NCBI GenBank assembly: GCA_020064725.1
Contig: JAGTWJ010000002.1
Coordinates: 1,674,001 to 1,738,000, forward strand
Direction of reading: 5' to 3'
Length of the DNA: 64,000 nucleotides
From: Drechslerella dactyloides
Taxonomy: Eukaryota; Ascomycota; Orbiliomycetes; Orbiliales; Orbiliaceae
Part shown: piece after piece, positions 1 to 10,761 of the stretch
Layout: every line of letters starts with the position of its first letter
How positions within the stretch are numbered: the first letter of the stretch is position 1
Made by a program: the position numbers and the translations under genes
The notes under the pieces: generated by a model
Seen by the model: the letters and a program-made list of their open reading frames with translations, nothing else
The model's database searches: none
What the model was told of the DNA's origin: nothing

Positions 1-126
1 ATTAACTTTCTTAGCATCTCCAAGAATTCTACAATCGTTCGTATTGCTCTTTCAATACTCACCACCGCGTATCTGACCTGCGGCACTAGCCATATAACAA
101 ACCTCTCTCGCACGCCGCGTTTCAAC

Positions 127-2181
127 ATGGCTTCGAATGCCGGGAGAGGTATGGCGTCCCTCTACGCGGATCTCCTAGAGCCGAAGCCGCCCAACCTCAG
201 GGCGCGCGAAGCGCCATCAGCGATATCCAAGTCCCCCGTCGTCTTCGCAGCCCACGACACCCAGGCGTCCACCCAGGATGTACCAAACAGCAGCAGCGAT
301 CAGCCGGCTTCTGTGAAGAAGCCAGTATCTTCAGCTGGTATTCCAAAACAACCGTTCACCTGATTTCCTCCTGCAGACAGTTCTCTTTTACAGGTCCTAT
401 GCTCACGATGATGACCGATGAGCTGGAGACGTGTGGATGTTGAACTTGCTTCCTTGGTCCGTTTTAATCTTCTGAAACAAACACTGGCTAAACTTTTTGC
501 CTCTGTCCCCTCCTCCCCGAGGACTTCCAAGCTACAGCTTTACGATTCCAGCCTATACCCCGCCGCCAGTTACCAGTCCAGCAGAAAAACATCAAGAGAG
601 CAGGGATCAGTTCCGTTTCAAAGCTGCCCAGAGTGGATGCAGCGACGGAGCCTCATGATTCAGCATCGACATTGTCCATTCGGGCACCTCCAGCTACTCG
701 CGCTCCATTGGTCAAGAGTACGCTCGAAGATTGGGCAACAAACGATGACGGAGATGACGTGAATGGCTTCTACGCCAACAGCTCACGACAACGCGGCGGT
801 AGGAAGCGGAGGAGGAAAAACAAAGAGAAAGAGTTCGAACGATCCACCCAGAGTTGGGACGACATATACGATCCCACTAGGCCTAATCTTTACGAAGAAT
901 ACAAGGAAAGCGAAGAAAGAGACAACGAAATCCGTGAATGGCGTGATAGACTCTACGGTCGACGTCGCGCGTTTAGCTCGGAAGAGTCCGACGATGAAGG
1001 CGATCAAATCTCGCGAAACAGTAAGTTGTTTCCTCCGCGGATATACGTATTAATATTCGAGCTACTCACCAGACAAACTTCTATCAGGATTCCCTCCTCC
1101 TACGAATATGGAATTTGCGCCACCGCCGGGTTTAGACTATTCCGCTTCTCAAGAAACACCCTCAGACCCCGCTCCGATGCTAGATGCAGCCACTGGCGAT
1201 GAAATCTGGATGATGAGAGCAAAGATGACCCAACAGAGTACACAATCATCTGGTGTTTTGTCGTTCGCCCAGAAAGACCGGAGCCAAGGCTTGTCGCTTC
1301 TGGGCAACCCCTCAGAATCATCACCCCTTCTCCAAAACGATTCGACTGCTCTTATAGATCACGATTTCTCGAAATACCAAGGCCCAAACACTACCATCTC
1401 AAGGGCTCCGGTAATATATAATCTACCACCTGCCCCTCCAGAAATAATATCCGGAAGCCAGCCGATTGAGGCCGAGACAAGTGATGATGAGAGCCCTTTT
1501 GAGACCGCGGCAGAAACCGGTGCAGGAAGATCAATTCGCCCCGGTCAAAAAGGGTTTGCAGAGCGGCTCATGTCAAAGTATGGTTGGACCAAAGGAACCG
1601 GCCTCGGTGCGAACTCAACTGGCATGGTGCATGCGCTTCAGGTTAAGGCTGCAAAGGGCAAAGATAGCAAAGGGGTTGGCAAAATCATGGACAAGAATAA
1701 ACGGCGGAACAGCCAGGAAGAAAGCAAATTCGGCAAAATGAGCGAAGTGATCGTTTTGCACAGGATGGTAGACGGACTGGAAGCTGAAGATCCCGCAGTT
1801 CTTATGCAGGAGATAGGAGATGAATGCTCCGAGAAGGTACGGAACTCCATCGATGGAACATTGGCCCTGAACTTAGTTGGGAAAGCTCTGAAGGCTAACG
1901 GGCGTTGCTGCAGTATGGTCGTATCGAGAGGGTTCATATTGTTCACAAGAAATCCGAGGATATGCCATCAAAAGTGTTCGTCCAATTCACGAGCCAGTTA
2001 TCAGCTCTCAGAGTGAGTCATGTACAGCTGCTCAGTATGGAATCCACGAAACACTTTTTTGCTGACCCGAAGCAACTCCTTGCAGGCTGTAAATGCGTTA
2101 GAGGGGAGGCTGTTCAACGGCAATGTAATCGAGGCCAGGTTCTTCGATGCCGAACGCTTCGAGGAGGAGTGTATCAGCTAG
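127..2181 (+). CDS. SPF45-like splicing factor (G-patch + C-terminal RRM)
   Basis: Homologue of SPF45/RBM17 (DRT111 in plants), a nuclear factor acting in U2-type 3' splice-site recognition. Proposed exons 127-337, 538-1020, 1088-1836, 1914-2012 and 2086-2181 join in frame to 545 residues. Visible: N-terminal MASLYADLL, then LRFQP, a basic stretch RQRGGRKRRRKNKE followed by SWDDIYDPTRP, a G-patch at about residues 380-425 (GFAERLMSKYGW, GTGLGA), and a C-terminal RRM/UHM from EVIVLHRMV through YGRIERVHIVHKK to GNVIEARFFD. The first intron (338-537) is the weakest join; it gives ...VSSA-ALRFQP and keeps the frame, with a branch-like ctaaac near 487, but two smaller introns are possible. The other three introns have clear GT/AG borders at conserved phases. 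Transcribed head-to-tail with the endosulfine gene downstream. Confidence 0.88.
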
Positions 2182-2875
2182 GCGGGCTATTGCCAAAACC
2201 CGCTGCTTCTTGTAACCCTGGCTCCTATTTGAAAGATGGCCATAAGGAGCTGAGTTGCAAAACAGCTGATTCCCCCAGGCCAGGAAAACCATGTCTGTGT
2301 TTCATACGTACTCTCGCGCTGCACTTAGAAAGAAGTGGTTCTTAGAGCGGCAATGTAGTCCCTGAAGAGAACGGTAACTAGCGTATGACGAACCGTATAG
2401 AAGACCTACCTACTATGTGGTTAGTAGCTGCCCGGGTTATTTTGACCCCAAGCTGCGGAATTACTAGTAGCAGGCTAAATTAGAACCTTTCCTTGATTAA
2501 TGTGCGTATCTGCATATCGGCCGCGTCCCAAAGCGTCGAAGCGGTTGGCTGGGGAAAGTCGTTTGTCACCTTGGTTGTAGCCGCCCCACCACCATCACCA
2601 CCACCAATCCTTTGCACCATCACGGCGGTCTTGTTCTACCGGGCTATCCACAGCCATCCTGCAGCCTCCTTTCTTGAGAACATCCGAAGTTGTTGCTGGA
2701 AACCGAAGACGTTCTTGTCCGGTGACATCCTGTAGGATACCGGCCAGCTGCCTATAGCTACGTCAATCTTATATATACCCCACACGGCCCCGCGCTTCAC
2801 CACTTCCGAGTTGCATCCGGGAAAGGCTTCTTACCACAAGACACTTTGTACGGACGTGCTCCATATCAGCCTACA
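2182..2875. promoter_or_regulatory. Intergenic region, promoter of endosulfine gene
   Basis: This 694 bp gap holds the 3' end of the SPF45-like gene and the promoter of the next gene. A TATA-like tatatata stands at about 2770, roughly 105 bp before the endosulfine ATG. A short CCACCACCATCACC run lies near 2586. No coding potential was recognised; the reading frames here show no domain or conserved motif. Confidence 0.5.
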
Positions 2876-3484
2876 ATGCTCCCGGCCAAGAAGAACAAGA
2901 TCGATATCAGTGTACGTCTTCGGATTGGCTGTTCCTGGTTGCCACTCGCCCCCATACACGCATCTAGTATACACCCAGTAGCTAAAATAAACGCCTCATG
3001 ATTCTAGTCCCTCTCCGAGGAAGAACAGAAACTCTTTCGGCTCTATGGCAAGCTCCCTTCCAAGAAGGACATCCTGAGCAATAAGCTCAAGGTAGTGTGG
3101 ATCCCTGGCCAGCGCACCATAGGCCTCTGCTGACGCCCAGAATAGGATCGCAAGTATTTTGATTCGGGAGATTATGCTTTATCAAAGGCTGGTAAAGGAT
3201 CTGATGTCGGTCTCCAGATTGGCTCGCAGCACCCTCTCCCCGAGAACATTCCGCATTCACACAACTCTACAACCCCGGCATCGGGCACCACTTCTGGCCC
3301 ACTTGGCGGCGGCAGCCCGGGGGTTCCTGTGAAAGAAGGCTTGCTCCCGAAGCAATCAACAAGTCCAGAGCCTGAGAGCGGGGCGGTGAATCAGGAAACA
3401 AGCGAAGACGTCGAAGCTCCGGCAACCGAGCCTAAAGAAGTGGAAGATAGCAAAATTCCACTACGATGGCGTTCTCAGAGTTAA
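2876..3484 (+). CDS. IGO1: Endosulfine-family protein (IGO1/ENSA-type PP2A inhibitor)
   Basis: Endosulfine/ARPP-19 family. In yeast the orthologues Igo1/Igo2 are phosphorylated by the Greatwall-type kinase Rim15 and then inhibit PP2A-B55, linking nutrient signals to quiescence and mRNA stability. Exons 2876-2911, 3008-3091 and 3146-3484 give 152 residues. The core reads LSEEEQKLFRLYGKLPSKKD then DRKYFDSGDYALSKAG; the phosphoacceptor serine of FDSGDY is about Ser47. The N-terminal exon is only 12 codons and was too short to appear as an ORF by itself. The C-terminal half is a Gly/Pro/Glu-rich tail without predicted structure, as is usual for the family. The ATG at 2876 is the first in frame and lies about 105 bp after a TATA-like box. 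Confidence 0.92.
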
Positions 3485-4689
3485 AGGATCGCATCATATA
3501 TACCGGGTGTTCCAACCTCCTACCGCAGTATCCTCATCTCATGGAATTTAAACGCTTCCAAAGGTGAACCGAAGCCCCGTACATGATAACTTGAATCTAC
3601 AACATCCACAGAATTGCAGGCGGTATCTGCTTGACAGAAAGACTGCCTTGTGATCTCACACGACAGGATGAAATAAAAAAGGGAAACGAAGTAAGACGAC
3701 TTGCGGATGGCGCACTTGCCTGGGTAGTTGTTGTTATCATCGTGCTCGGCATATTTCCATACATCCCAATACCCCGCCGTCCTTCGTTTCTTCGATACTT
3801 TCGCCATATCTATGTTCCAGAATCTTCCTCTTTCTCCGTTATTCCTAAGCACCAATCTCGTCGCTCCTTCTATCTTTAATAGTTCAGTGATAGGTTTTGC
3901 ATTGGAACTACCTCTACACAGACACCACTGCAAACATGCTTTGGCACCTGTAACGGAGGTCGGCTAGATCCCTCACTCTGCTAACTGCCCTTCCATGTTC
4001 GAGAAGGGTTCTCCGACCTACTCCACATTGCAAATAACCTCTATGAAGGGTCAGGAAGGTCGACTTTGACCTAATCGACATTTCAGGCCAGACGGCAGTG
4101 GCAGCACGGCATAACGTCTACGGGTATCCTCTAATGAGGATTTTAGCACTCAATATTTGGAACAGAATACGCGCTTGCGAATGTCAGCGTTTTGTGAGGT
4201 TGTACACAGAACGACCCTAGTTTGTTGTACTCGATTACGTTACATGACGTTTGGGATGGCGCAGCTACCCGCAGTTGGATATGAATTTGGCTCCGTCGTC
4301 TTGCTTGATTGTCATCGGTGTTATGCGTCTTCAGATGCATGCTTTGCTCTGTAGGGAAATGACAGTAGTTAGCAGTAGTCCCAACTCCATTTTATAAATT
4401 TAGCTACGTCTGGCAAAGATGTTGCCTGGTCAGATAATGCGAGAGAGTAAACCTTAGTATAACTTAATTAAGCAGAGCGACTTAGTTTATGAATTCAACC
4501 CCTTCGGGTTGTCCTCCAAAGACGCTTGCGCTGATTTGATTCCTAGCCATTGCATCTCTGTGCTAGTCTCGGGGACGCTGACCCTCCCCGCGAGACTAAT
4601 CTCTGTTCTTCGAATGTCATCTCAACAACATCCACGCCTTTAGTGGTTCGACAGGCACGCAAGGTGTCATTTCCCTCCTATTGAACCAA
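3485..4689. other. Intergenic region between IGO1 and MED18
   Basis: This 1.2 kb stretch holds the IGO1 3' UTR and MED18 promoter. I see no gene: the open frames at 3520-3933 (-) and 3631-3967 (+) overlap each other and resemble no family. Two compact inverted repeats lie near 4495-4510 (caaccc/gggttg around cttc) and 4564-4600 (gtctcg-gggga paired with tcccc-gcgagac); their role is unknown. Confidence 0.5.
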
Positions 4690-5639
4690 ATGCACGAGCT
4701 TACGCTTTTTGCTCATGTCCCAAATTCGAGGGTAGCCCAGGTCCGACGCGCCTTGACCACAATCACGGGCATGCCTGCTGTCCCACTCCTCGAACACCAT
4801 CTCCTGTACAAACCCAAGCGGAGCCGACAGACAGCCAGCGGCAGTGCCAGCGCCAGCGGCGGAGCGGGCCCGGGGGGCTCGGCTGCAGCTGGAGACTTTT
4901 ATTATCTGAAACTTATCGCAGATATCCTCGGGAGCGGTGACCAGACTGGCAAAGGTTCACTTGGACGAGAAACGCACCATGTGGATGGAGAGAACACGCG
5001 CCAAGGTGGTGATGCGATGGAGCTAGACCCTCGGCCTCCCGCGTCGGCCTCCGAGGTCTCCGAATCAACCAACTCCAAGGAGGAAACTCTTGATAGGCAG
5101 CGGGCGCCTTCACGAGATGATGCGTACGATATCCGGAAGCAAAAATGGGCCATCCGATTTTCAGATCTCCCGGAAGTGAACAACAAGCGTCCAGTGACAT
5201 CACGGATGGTCCACCAGGCGACAGTCAGCGATGGCGACGCCTTATCTTTTGTGGAGTGTTTGGGATATATGTATGCTGCTCTGCTACCCCTGGCATAGCA
5301 CTATAAGACTAACACGGCGTGTTTCCACTTTACAATGCTAGGTTCCTCTCCGAATATATTCTCTCCGGATACTACTTCACTCATCATAACATCTATGTCA
5401 CGCTAACAAGAACTCTCTTACCACGCCAGCCCTTCACCCCCTTCCCGGGGGTTTCTTTGGAATCATTGGACCCTGCTGACTCGTACATTTTACAAGCCTC
5501 GATCAAAGTCTCTAATGCAAACGAGCAAGAGGCCATGAACAAAGGGGTCGAAGAGTTGAAGACGCTAAGGAACGAGCTCAAGGGGGTGGTGGATCTCGAG
5601 GTGGGAGACCGTCTTAGTCTCGATACGCGGGTTCGGTGA
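4690..5639 (+). CDS. MED18: Mediator complex subunit 18 (MED18/SRB5)
   Basis: Head-module subunit of Mediator, bridging activators and RNA polymerase II in the nucleus. Exons 4690-5270 and 5342-5639 encode 292 residues; the intron (71 nt, gtatgc...ctag with a gactaac branch site) splits a Met codon so that ECLGYM joins FLSEYILSGYYF. The diagnostic N-terminus MHELTLFAHVPNS, the LLEHHLLYKPKR block, DFYYLKLIADI and the C-terminal ADSYILQASIKV segment match fungal MED18. A low-complexity Gly/Ser/Ala stretch (about residues 42-65) and an acidic linker (residues 90-140) are insertions common in Eurotiomycete copies. The ATG at 4690 is chosen because the conserved MHEL starts there; an upstream UUG-started extension is not needed. 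Converges on KEX1. Confidence 0.93.
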
Positions 5640-6036
5640 TCCGGTCTCGATTCGGCTCTCACTTACCAGGCCGACAAAGATTGATGCCTGATAGGAATCG
5701 CCGCGTAAGATAATATCATTAATCAAGGTCACATATCTATAAATTCTGTATGTACAGGCACAAAATACACGTTCGCGTTAGGTGACTGCATAAAATGGAG
5801 GTGGCGATGGCAGAAAGAAATCAACAGACTTGATCAAACGACAGGAGAACTATGACATAAACCCGTTAACAGTAGAGACTGGGCAACCGATTCCTCACCC
5901 GAGCAGTAACGTATTAGACAACGGGACAGCTCTCCAGAGCAACAGTAAACCTGGGTATTTCAACGAGGATACCAAGTTCAAATACATAAAGGAGGAATAA
6001 AAGGAATGAGGTTGCTTAAGGACAACGAAAGGAAGA
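5640..6036. other. Convergent 3' intergenic region MED18/KEX1
   Basis: A 397 bp gap between the stop codons of two convergent genes. It must carry both 3' UTRs and polyadenylation signals. AATAAA-like strings are present on both strands, but I cannot assign cleavage sites. No gene was seen. Confidence 0.4.
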
Positions 6037-8021
6037 TCATGATGCCTTCTCGAACCGATTTGGTAACCCACTATCACTGTCGTCTGAATCTCCGACACTG
6101 GAACCGCCCTCCCCGACTTGCTCTCTGTTGGAAACTGGCGAGGCAACATGAAGATCGTCAAGCTCACTCTCTTGAACAAAATCTCCTTCTTCAAGATCCA
6201 GGTCGCCTCGGGATCCCTCGCCCTGGCTAAGACTGGTATACGTAATACCATTAGTATGGCCATTGGCCATCTCCCTTCTCTGTTTCCAGACCCAATAGCC
6301 CCAAGCTCCAGCAGCGATGATGACAACAACCAAAACAATTTCTCCAGATCGGTAATAAGCCTTCCACCGCTCTTTTTCCAACTTTTCCAATTCTGACTTT
6401 TCTTCTTCTTCCGATAGAGTAGCGTTTGCAGATATTGACCCCGAACCTGCAGTACTACTTTGTTTACCACTCGGCTTCATTGGGATGTGGCCAAGGCCCT
6501 CTTTGCTGACACCGACAAATCGGTCAAGCATATCAAGGGATTGCATGGGAACGTCGAACGGAACCATATGAGATGAGTTGTAGACCAGGACATAGGTCAA
6601 ATTTCGTGCCGTCTGATAATACCCGGCCGGGTTTCCCTCGTACACCCATTCTGACCGAGGCGCCCATACTCCCGGGCTCGTCTCAAAGCCCGTGGCACCA
6701 TTCCAAGTCATGTTCTTGATCATATTCTCCGTACCAATATGGTTACAGATTAGATCCTGGTCGCCGCTGAAGAGCATGATCTTCATTTCCTTCAAGAGAT
6801 TCGGCAGCAGCTCGATGGATGGCGGTGAGTTTCTAGCTCTGAATGACCCGCTAACAGCGCCGGAGCACTCTTCCCACCCAGAGATTTTATCGGGGTTGAC
6901 GTGTAGTGCCTTGACGACATCCGCTTGGCGTAGGTAAGGAGTAACATCCTTGAGATCCGGAGGCCAGGCCATCCCACAAGATGGATAATCCTCCTTCAGC
7001 CTCACATCATACATGTTATAACACTGCTTTTTACCGTCCTTTTCCTCGTCCAAGCTCAGCCTAAGAATGAGTTGCAAGATTTCCTCGCAGGCTCCGTTAT
7101 CGATTTTGTTGCCCTCCTGCGCCAAACGAGCCATGCAACTCGCTTGCTGAGCTTCAAGCTTCTTTGCGGTGTCAGAACCATGCTTGACAAGACCGGTGCT
7201 ATATGCAAACTCGAGGTAAGCTGGGTATTGCGACCTAGGGTCTATCCAACCGTTCCCGATGAGGAGCCCAGCGATGTTCCATTTCTTGGAATTTATTCGG
7301 TTTCTTTCGAGAATCGCTTTCGCTATATAGGGAATATGTTGGCCGGCGTAAGATTCGCCCGATATCCATATCTAGGAAGATTCAATGATTAGTTTGAGGT
7401 TGTTTTAATCGCTGCAAGGGGTATTACTTCGTCCTGCTCATATTCCGGGAAGAGTCCAAAGAATTTCTCCAGGAAAGTGATGAAATGCTTTGCCATCTCA
7501 GGGAGCTCGTGTAGATATCCGTTGCCGCTGACGTAGCTAAATCCTGTTCCGACGGGATTATCGACGAAGAGGAGGTTCGCAAATTCGTGCCAGCTTCCTT
7601 CATTGTACAGGAGCTTGCCATCCTTGACCCTATAAGGACCAACCTCCATCAATGCACCATCCATCGACGAGCAGCCCGGTCCGCCGTTGATCCAGATGAC
7701 AGTCCGCTGTCGGGCATCTATGTGACGGTTCGTGACGTGCCAGAAGAACAGGTTGGCATTGGTCGCTGCTTCGACTTCGATATGACTAAGAGAAGATCAT
7801 TTTGTTAAGATTCGACGCCTGTTCCTGTACCAAGCCGATGCCCAGGTGGATACTCACCCTGAGTGCATCTTGAACGCGGTGTCGGCGGGTTCGCCGGGTA
7901 ACGACGTTATGAAGTAATCTTTCGCACACTTGTCCGCCGATGTCGATGCTGGCAGTAGCAGCAGCAGCAGGAGACTGCCGACTCCAAAAACCGACTTTCG
8001 AGAACATGTTGGCCAAGGCAT
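6037..8021 (-). CDS. KEX1: Pheromone-processing carboxypeptidase KEX1
   Basis: Serine carboxypeptidase (peptidase family S10) of the late Golgi that trims C-terminal Lys/Arg from Kex2-cleaved precursors. Exons on the minus strand: 8021-7858, 7785-7428, 7371-6037; 618 residues. Exon 1 encodes a signal peptide (SLLLLLLLPAS) followed by DKCAKDYFITSLPG. The oxyanion/substrate segment WINGGPGCSSMDGA, the nucleophile motif WISGESYAGQ (Ser about 181), LFSGDQD with the catalytic Asp and SSHMVPFD with the catalytic His are all intact. A membrane segment EIVLVVVIIAAGAWGYWVW near residues 518-536 is followed by an acidic cytosolic tail, as in yeast Kex1. The acidic linker SEEEEKSELEKLEKE precedes it. 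The ATG at 8021 is in the signal-peptide frame; a nearby ATG at 8006 is in another frame and was rejected. Confidence 0.95.
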
Positions 8022-8990
8022 TGCAGACTGTTCTGTCGACCAGATGATGCCCTGTCGGAGGTGAAAGACGCGATAGTCTCGATGGTAACAATAGGAGGCG
8101 GCGGCTGGCCAGTCTCGTGTGAGGCTGGTTGTCTGTCTGTCTGGCCAGGGCTGGCCTCACAGGGCATACGTACGCGCAACACAGGGCTCTCGAAAAGGGA
8201 AAGGTCTCGAAATGCGGCAAGCCAGCTTGGAGGCTACATGTCCATCGGATAACTCCTCTGGCTCGACAACAGCTGCCGAAGCGCTGCCGATGCTCCGGTG
8301 GATATTGGAGAGAGGCTACCAGGGGTGCTGAATTGGCCGCACGAAATGCAGGGGGGCCGGTGTCAAGGCAGGGAGGAGAATACAGCTCATATTGGAGTTC
8401 TCAAAAGCACAAGAGAGATGTTTACACTCGAATCACGCACCACGGGAAGATCAAGCATAGCAGCGAAATGGGCGGGTATCGAGAGGGTCACCAAAGATAC
8501 ATTTACGCTAGATGGCATCGCTCAGAAGCTACTTCTTCTTGACGAACGTCTTGCTCGAGGCCCCGGACTAACTGCGTTCATCCGGAAGACAGGTCGGTCA
8601 TCGATCCATCCCAGCTCCGGATGATACCCAAGCAGTTGAACTGGGGTTCAGAGATGTCAGACTGGGAAAGCGCTGCGGAGAAACAAAGCATGTCAACGCG
8701 ATGGGCGCGATATTGATAATTAAATGTCCGGCTATCCTACAAAGCCTCGATTCCTACTTGAAACATCCCTATGGCTGAACCCTGAAATACAGCAACAGAA
8801 GCAGACTTGATGTGTAAAAAGAGATTTAGGGAGAGCGCGGGTCTCTGCTCAGATGCTCGTCGAGGCGAGGAAACAGAAATCGACCAAAGAATGCGGATCG
8901 TGGAGGCTCTTTGAGAACCCCCCCCCCAGGTCGTACATGTTGTAGATGCTATGGTGTCTCATCGCTATAAAACTTCGAGCTCGTGGCAAT
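8022..8990. other. Intergenic region: KEX1 promoter and RAE1 3' end
   Basis: KEX1 and RAE1 lie head-to-tail on the minus strand with 969 bp between them. The only notable sequence is a C-run of ten at about 8919-8928. The plus-strand open frames at 8129-8624 have no recognisable motif and overlap each other, so I call no gene here. Confidence 0.45.
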
Positions 8991-10227
8991 TTATCTCTTT
9001 TTTCCTCCTTGTGGCGGCCGGGGCTTAGCCTCTTCATCCTTGACTGGATGCAGCATGACCTTGTTGGGATACCCTTGGGTGTTGCCTTGATATCCTTTAG
9101 ACCAGTCGTAACTAATAGCATACGCAAAGATGCGGCCGGTGTGGTTAAAAGCCGTCGAAGATATCGTCCCACCAACAGCGGGATATCTATGCGTCAGGAA
9201 GAACATGGTACGTTAGCTGATAGGCATGATAGTGAGAAGACGACGTCGATACTGACCCTTTTAGACGGTGTTTGGCGTCCTTGTCCCAGAAATGAAAGGT
9301 CCCATCAGAGCCGGCCGTGGAGAAGGTACCATAGGTTGGGTGGAAGGAGATCGCGTTGACAGAGTATACATTTGTGATATCTCTTTGATTCGGCGGGTTC
9401 TCCCGATGGCATTTGAAGGAGAAGTTCAGGCTGTTGTCCTTCTCGTCCACGTACTGGATCGCGCACCTGCCTTCAATGCTGCCGATGGCAAACCCGGTGG
9501 CGTTAGGGAAACAGGAAACAACCCGAGTTTGCCATTTAAGAGGGCTCTGAAGAGTCTTAAAGATTGTGCCGGGATTGTTGAGGTCGAATATGTCGATATA
9601 CCGATCCGCGGTTCCCGCAACCATGAGATGCCCTGCCGTATCCAGAGTATAACACCGATCTTGCAAGGTCACTGTCGCTATGGGGACTTGTTGACGCAGG
9701 TCCCAGTACTTCAAGGTCTTGTCCCAAGAACCTGTTACTAGTATCGGAGACTGGGTGTTCGGTATGTCTACGATTTTGACGCATCTGACCGGCGCGTCGT
9801 GGGCAGCTACCTGGCTGCTCTGACCTGTAGCGGCATCAAACATTCGTCCGGCTTTATCGGCGCCTCCAGAGAAGACCTTGGATCCATCCTACAAACGGTT
9901 CGAGAAAGGTATTAGTACATTACATTGCCTATATTCTGGGGAGAATAATCTTACCTTTGACCAGCAAACGGATAATACAGGCCCTTCATGCTCATACATC
10001 GCCTTCCCAGCCGAGCTGCCGTTCTGCATGATCTCGTAGATCTGGACCTTTTTGTTCCATGATGCAACTGCAAGCATATCCGCCGCGGGAGAGAATGCAA
10101 TTTCTTGAATGCTGTCATCGGGTGGCGACACTAGTTCCAGGTCGCCTTTTAGATCACCCTGGGTGCTGCTAGCCGGCGCAGCAGCGGATGTTGTTGTCGC
10201 CGCTGTAGAACCGAATATACTCGCCAT
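8991..10227 (-). CDS. RAE1: mRNA export / mitotic WD40 protein RAE1 (Gle2)
   Basis: RAE1/Gle2 is a seven-bladed beta-propeller docking to the GLEBS motif of Nup98-type nucleoporins in mRNA export; it also acts at the spindle. Minus-strand exons 10227-9955, 9888-9257 and 9186-8991 give 366 residues, the normal length. WD-type blades are visible: IQEIAFSPAADMLAVASWNK, GPVLSVCWSKDGSKVFSGGA, APVRCVKIVD...LVTGSWDKTLKYWDLR, ADRYIDIFDL, FAIGSIEGRCAIQYVD, VNAISFHPTYGTFSTAGSDG and the closing FNHTGRIFAYAISYDWSKGY. The C-terminus KPRPPQGGKKR is basic. Both introns are 65-75 nt with standard borders. Start is the ATG before ASIFGST; an upstream in-frame ATG (10272) adds 15 unconserved residues. Divergent from the transporter gene. 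Confidence 0.95.
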
Positions 10228-10761
10228 GCTCGACCCAGCGGAACTTCGTTTATGGAGCGATTTGAAAAGCACGTTGGCTGTGATTCGTGATGTAACAGGG
10301 GAGAGTGTTTGGAGGAATTGGAATAGTTGGTTGGGCGGAAATGCCGTTGCAGCGAGCAGGCGGTGTTATATGTTTGAAAGAAGTCAAGATGGTGAATCTG
10401 GGGAGATGGTTCTTCCAGAGCGGACAAAACGCGCTTTGCAGACCAAACAAACAACGTGGACCGAAATCTCAACGTCAATGTCATCTCTCCTCCACAACTG
10501 TGAATAGACAACAGGTAAGAGTCGCCGGAAGCAGAATAAAGTGCGCCAGCAGGAAAATCATTGATTTAGATGAATATGACTACTTGCACGAGTACTTGAT
10601 TCCCCGGATCCTGAAAACCACAGGATCCCCCACCCTGCGACCTCGCTTTCGCTCAGAGTGCGAGCCCCTGCTCACATCGAAGCTTCTTAGGGCCCCTTAG
10701 ATACGACAGCTACCGCTACCACACCTATTATCGCGTCCGTTAGTCCTGTGCCCGTAATGAG
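10228..10761. promoter_or_regulatory. Bidirectional promoter RAE1 / transporter
   Basis: A 534 bp region separates the divergent RAE1 and transporter start codons, so it must contain both promoters. I could not single out a TATA box or a known operator. Plus-strand frames through it are continuations of antisense RAE1 sequence and not genes. Confidence 0.45.

Noticed and set aside
3520..3933. 137-codon minus-strand frame after IGO1
   Set aside because: No family features, overlaps other open frames, and lies in the expected 3' UTR of IGO1.
8129..8624. Overlapping plus-strand frames of 108-137 codons upstream of KEX1
   Set aside because: Composition and lack of motifs indicate chance frames in the KEX1 promoter.
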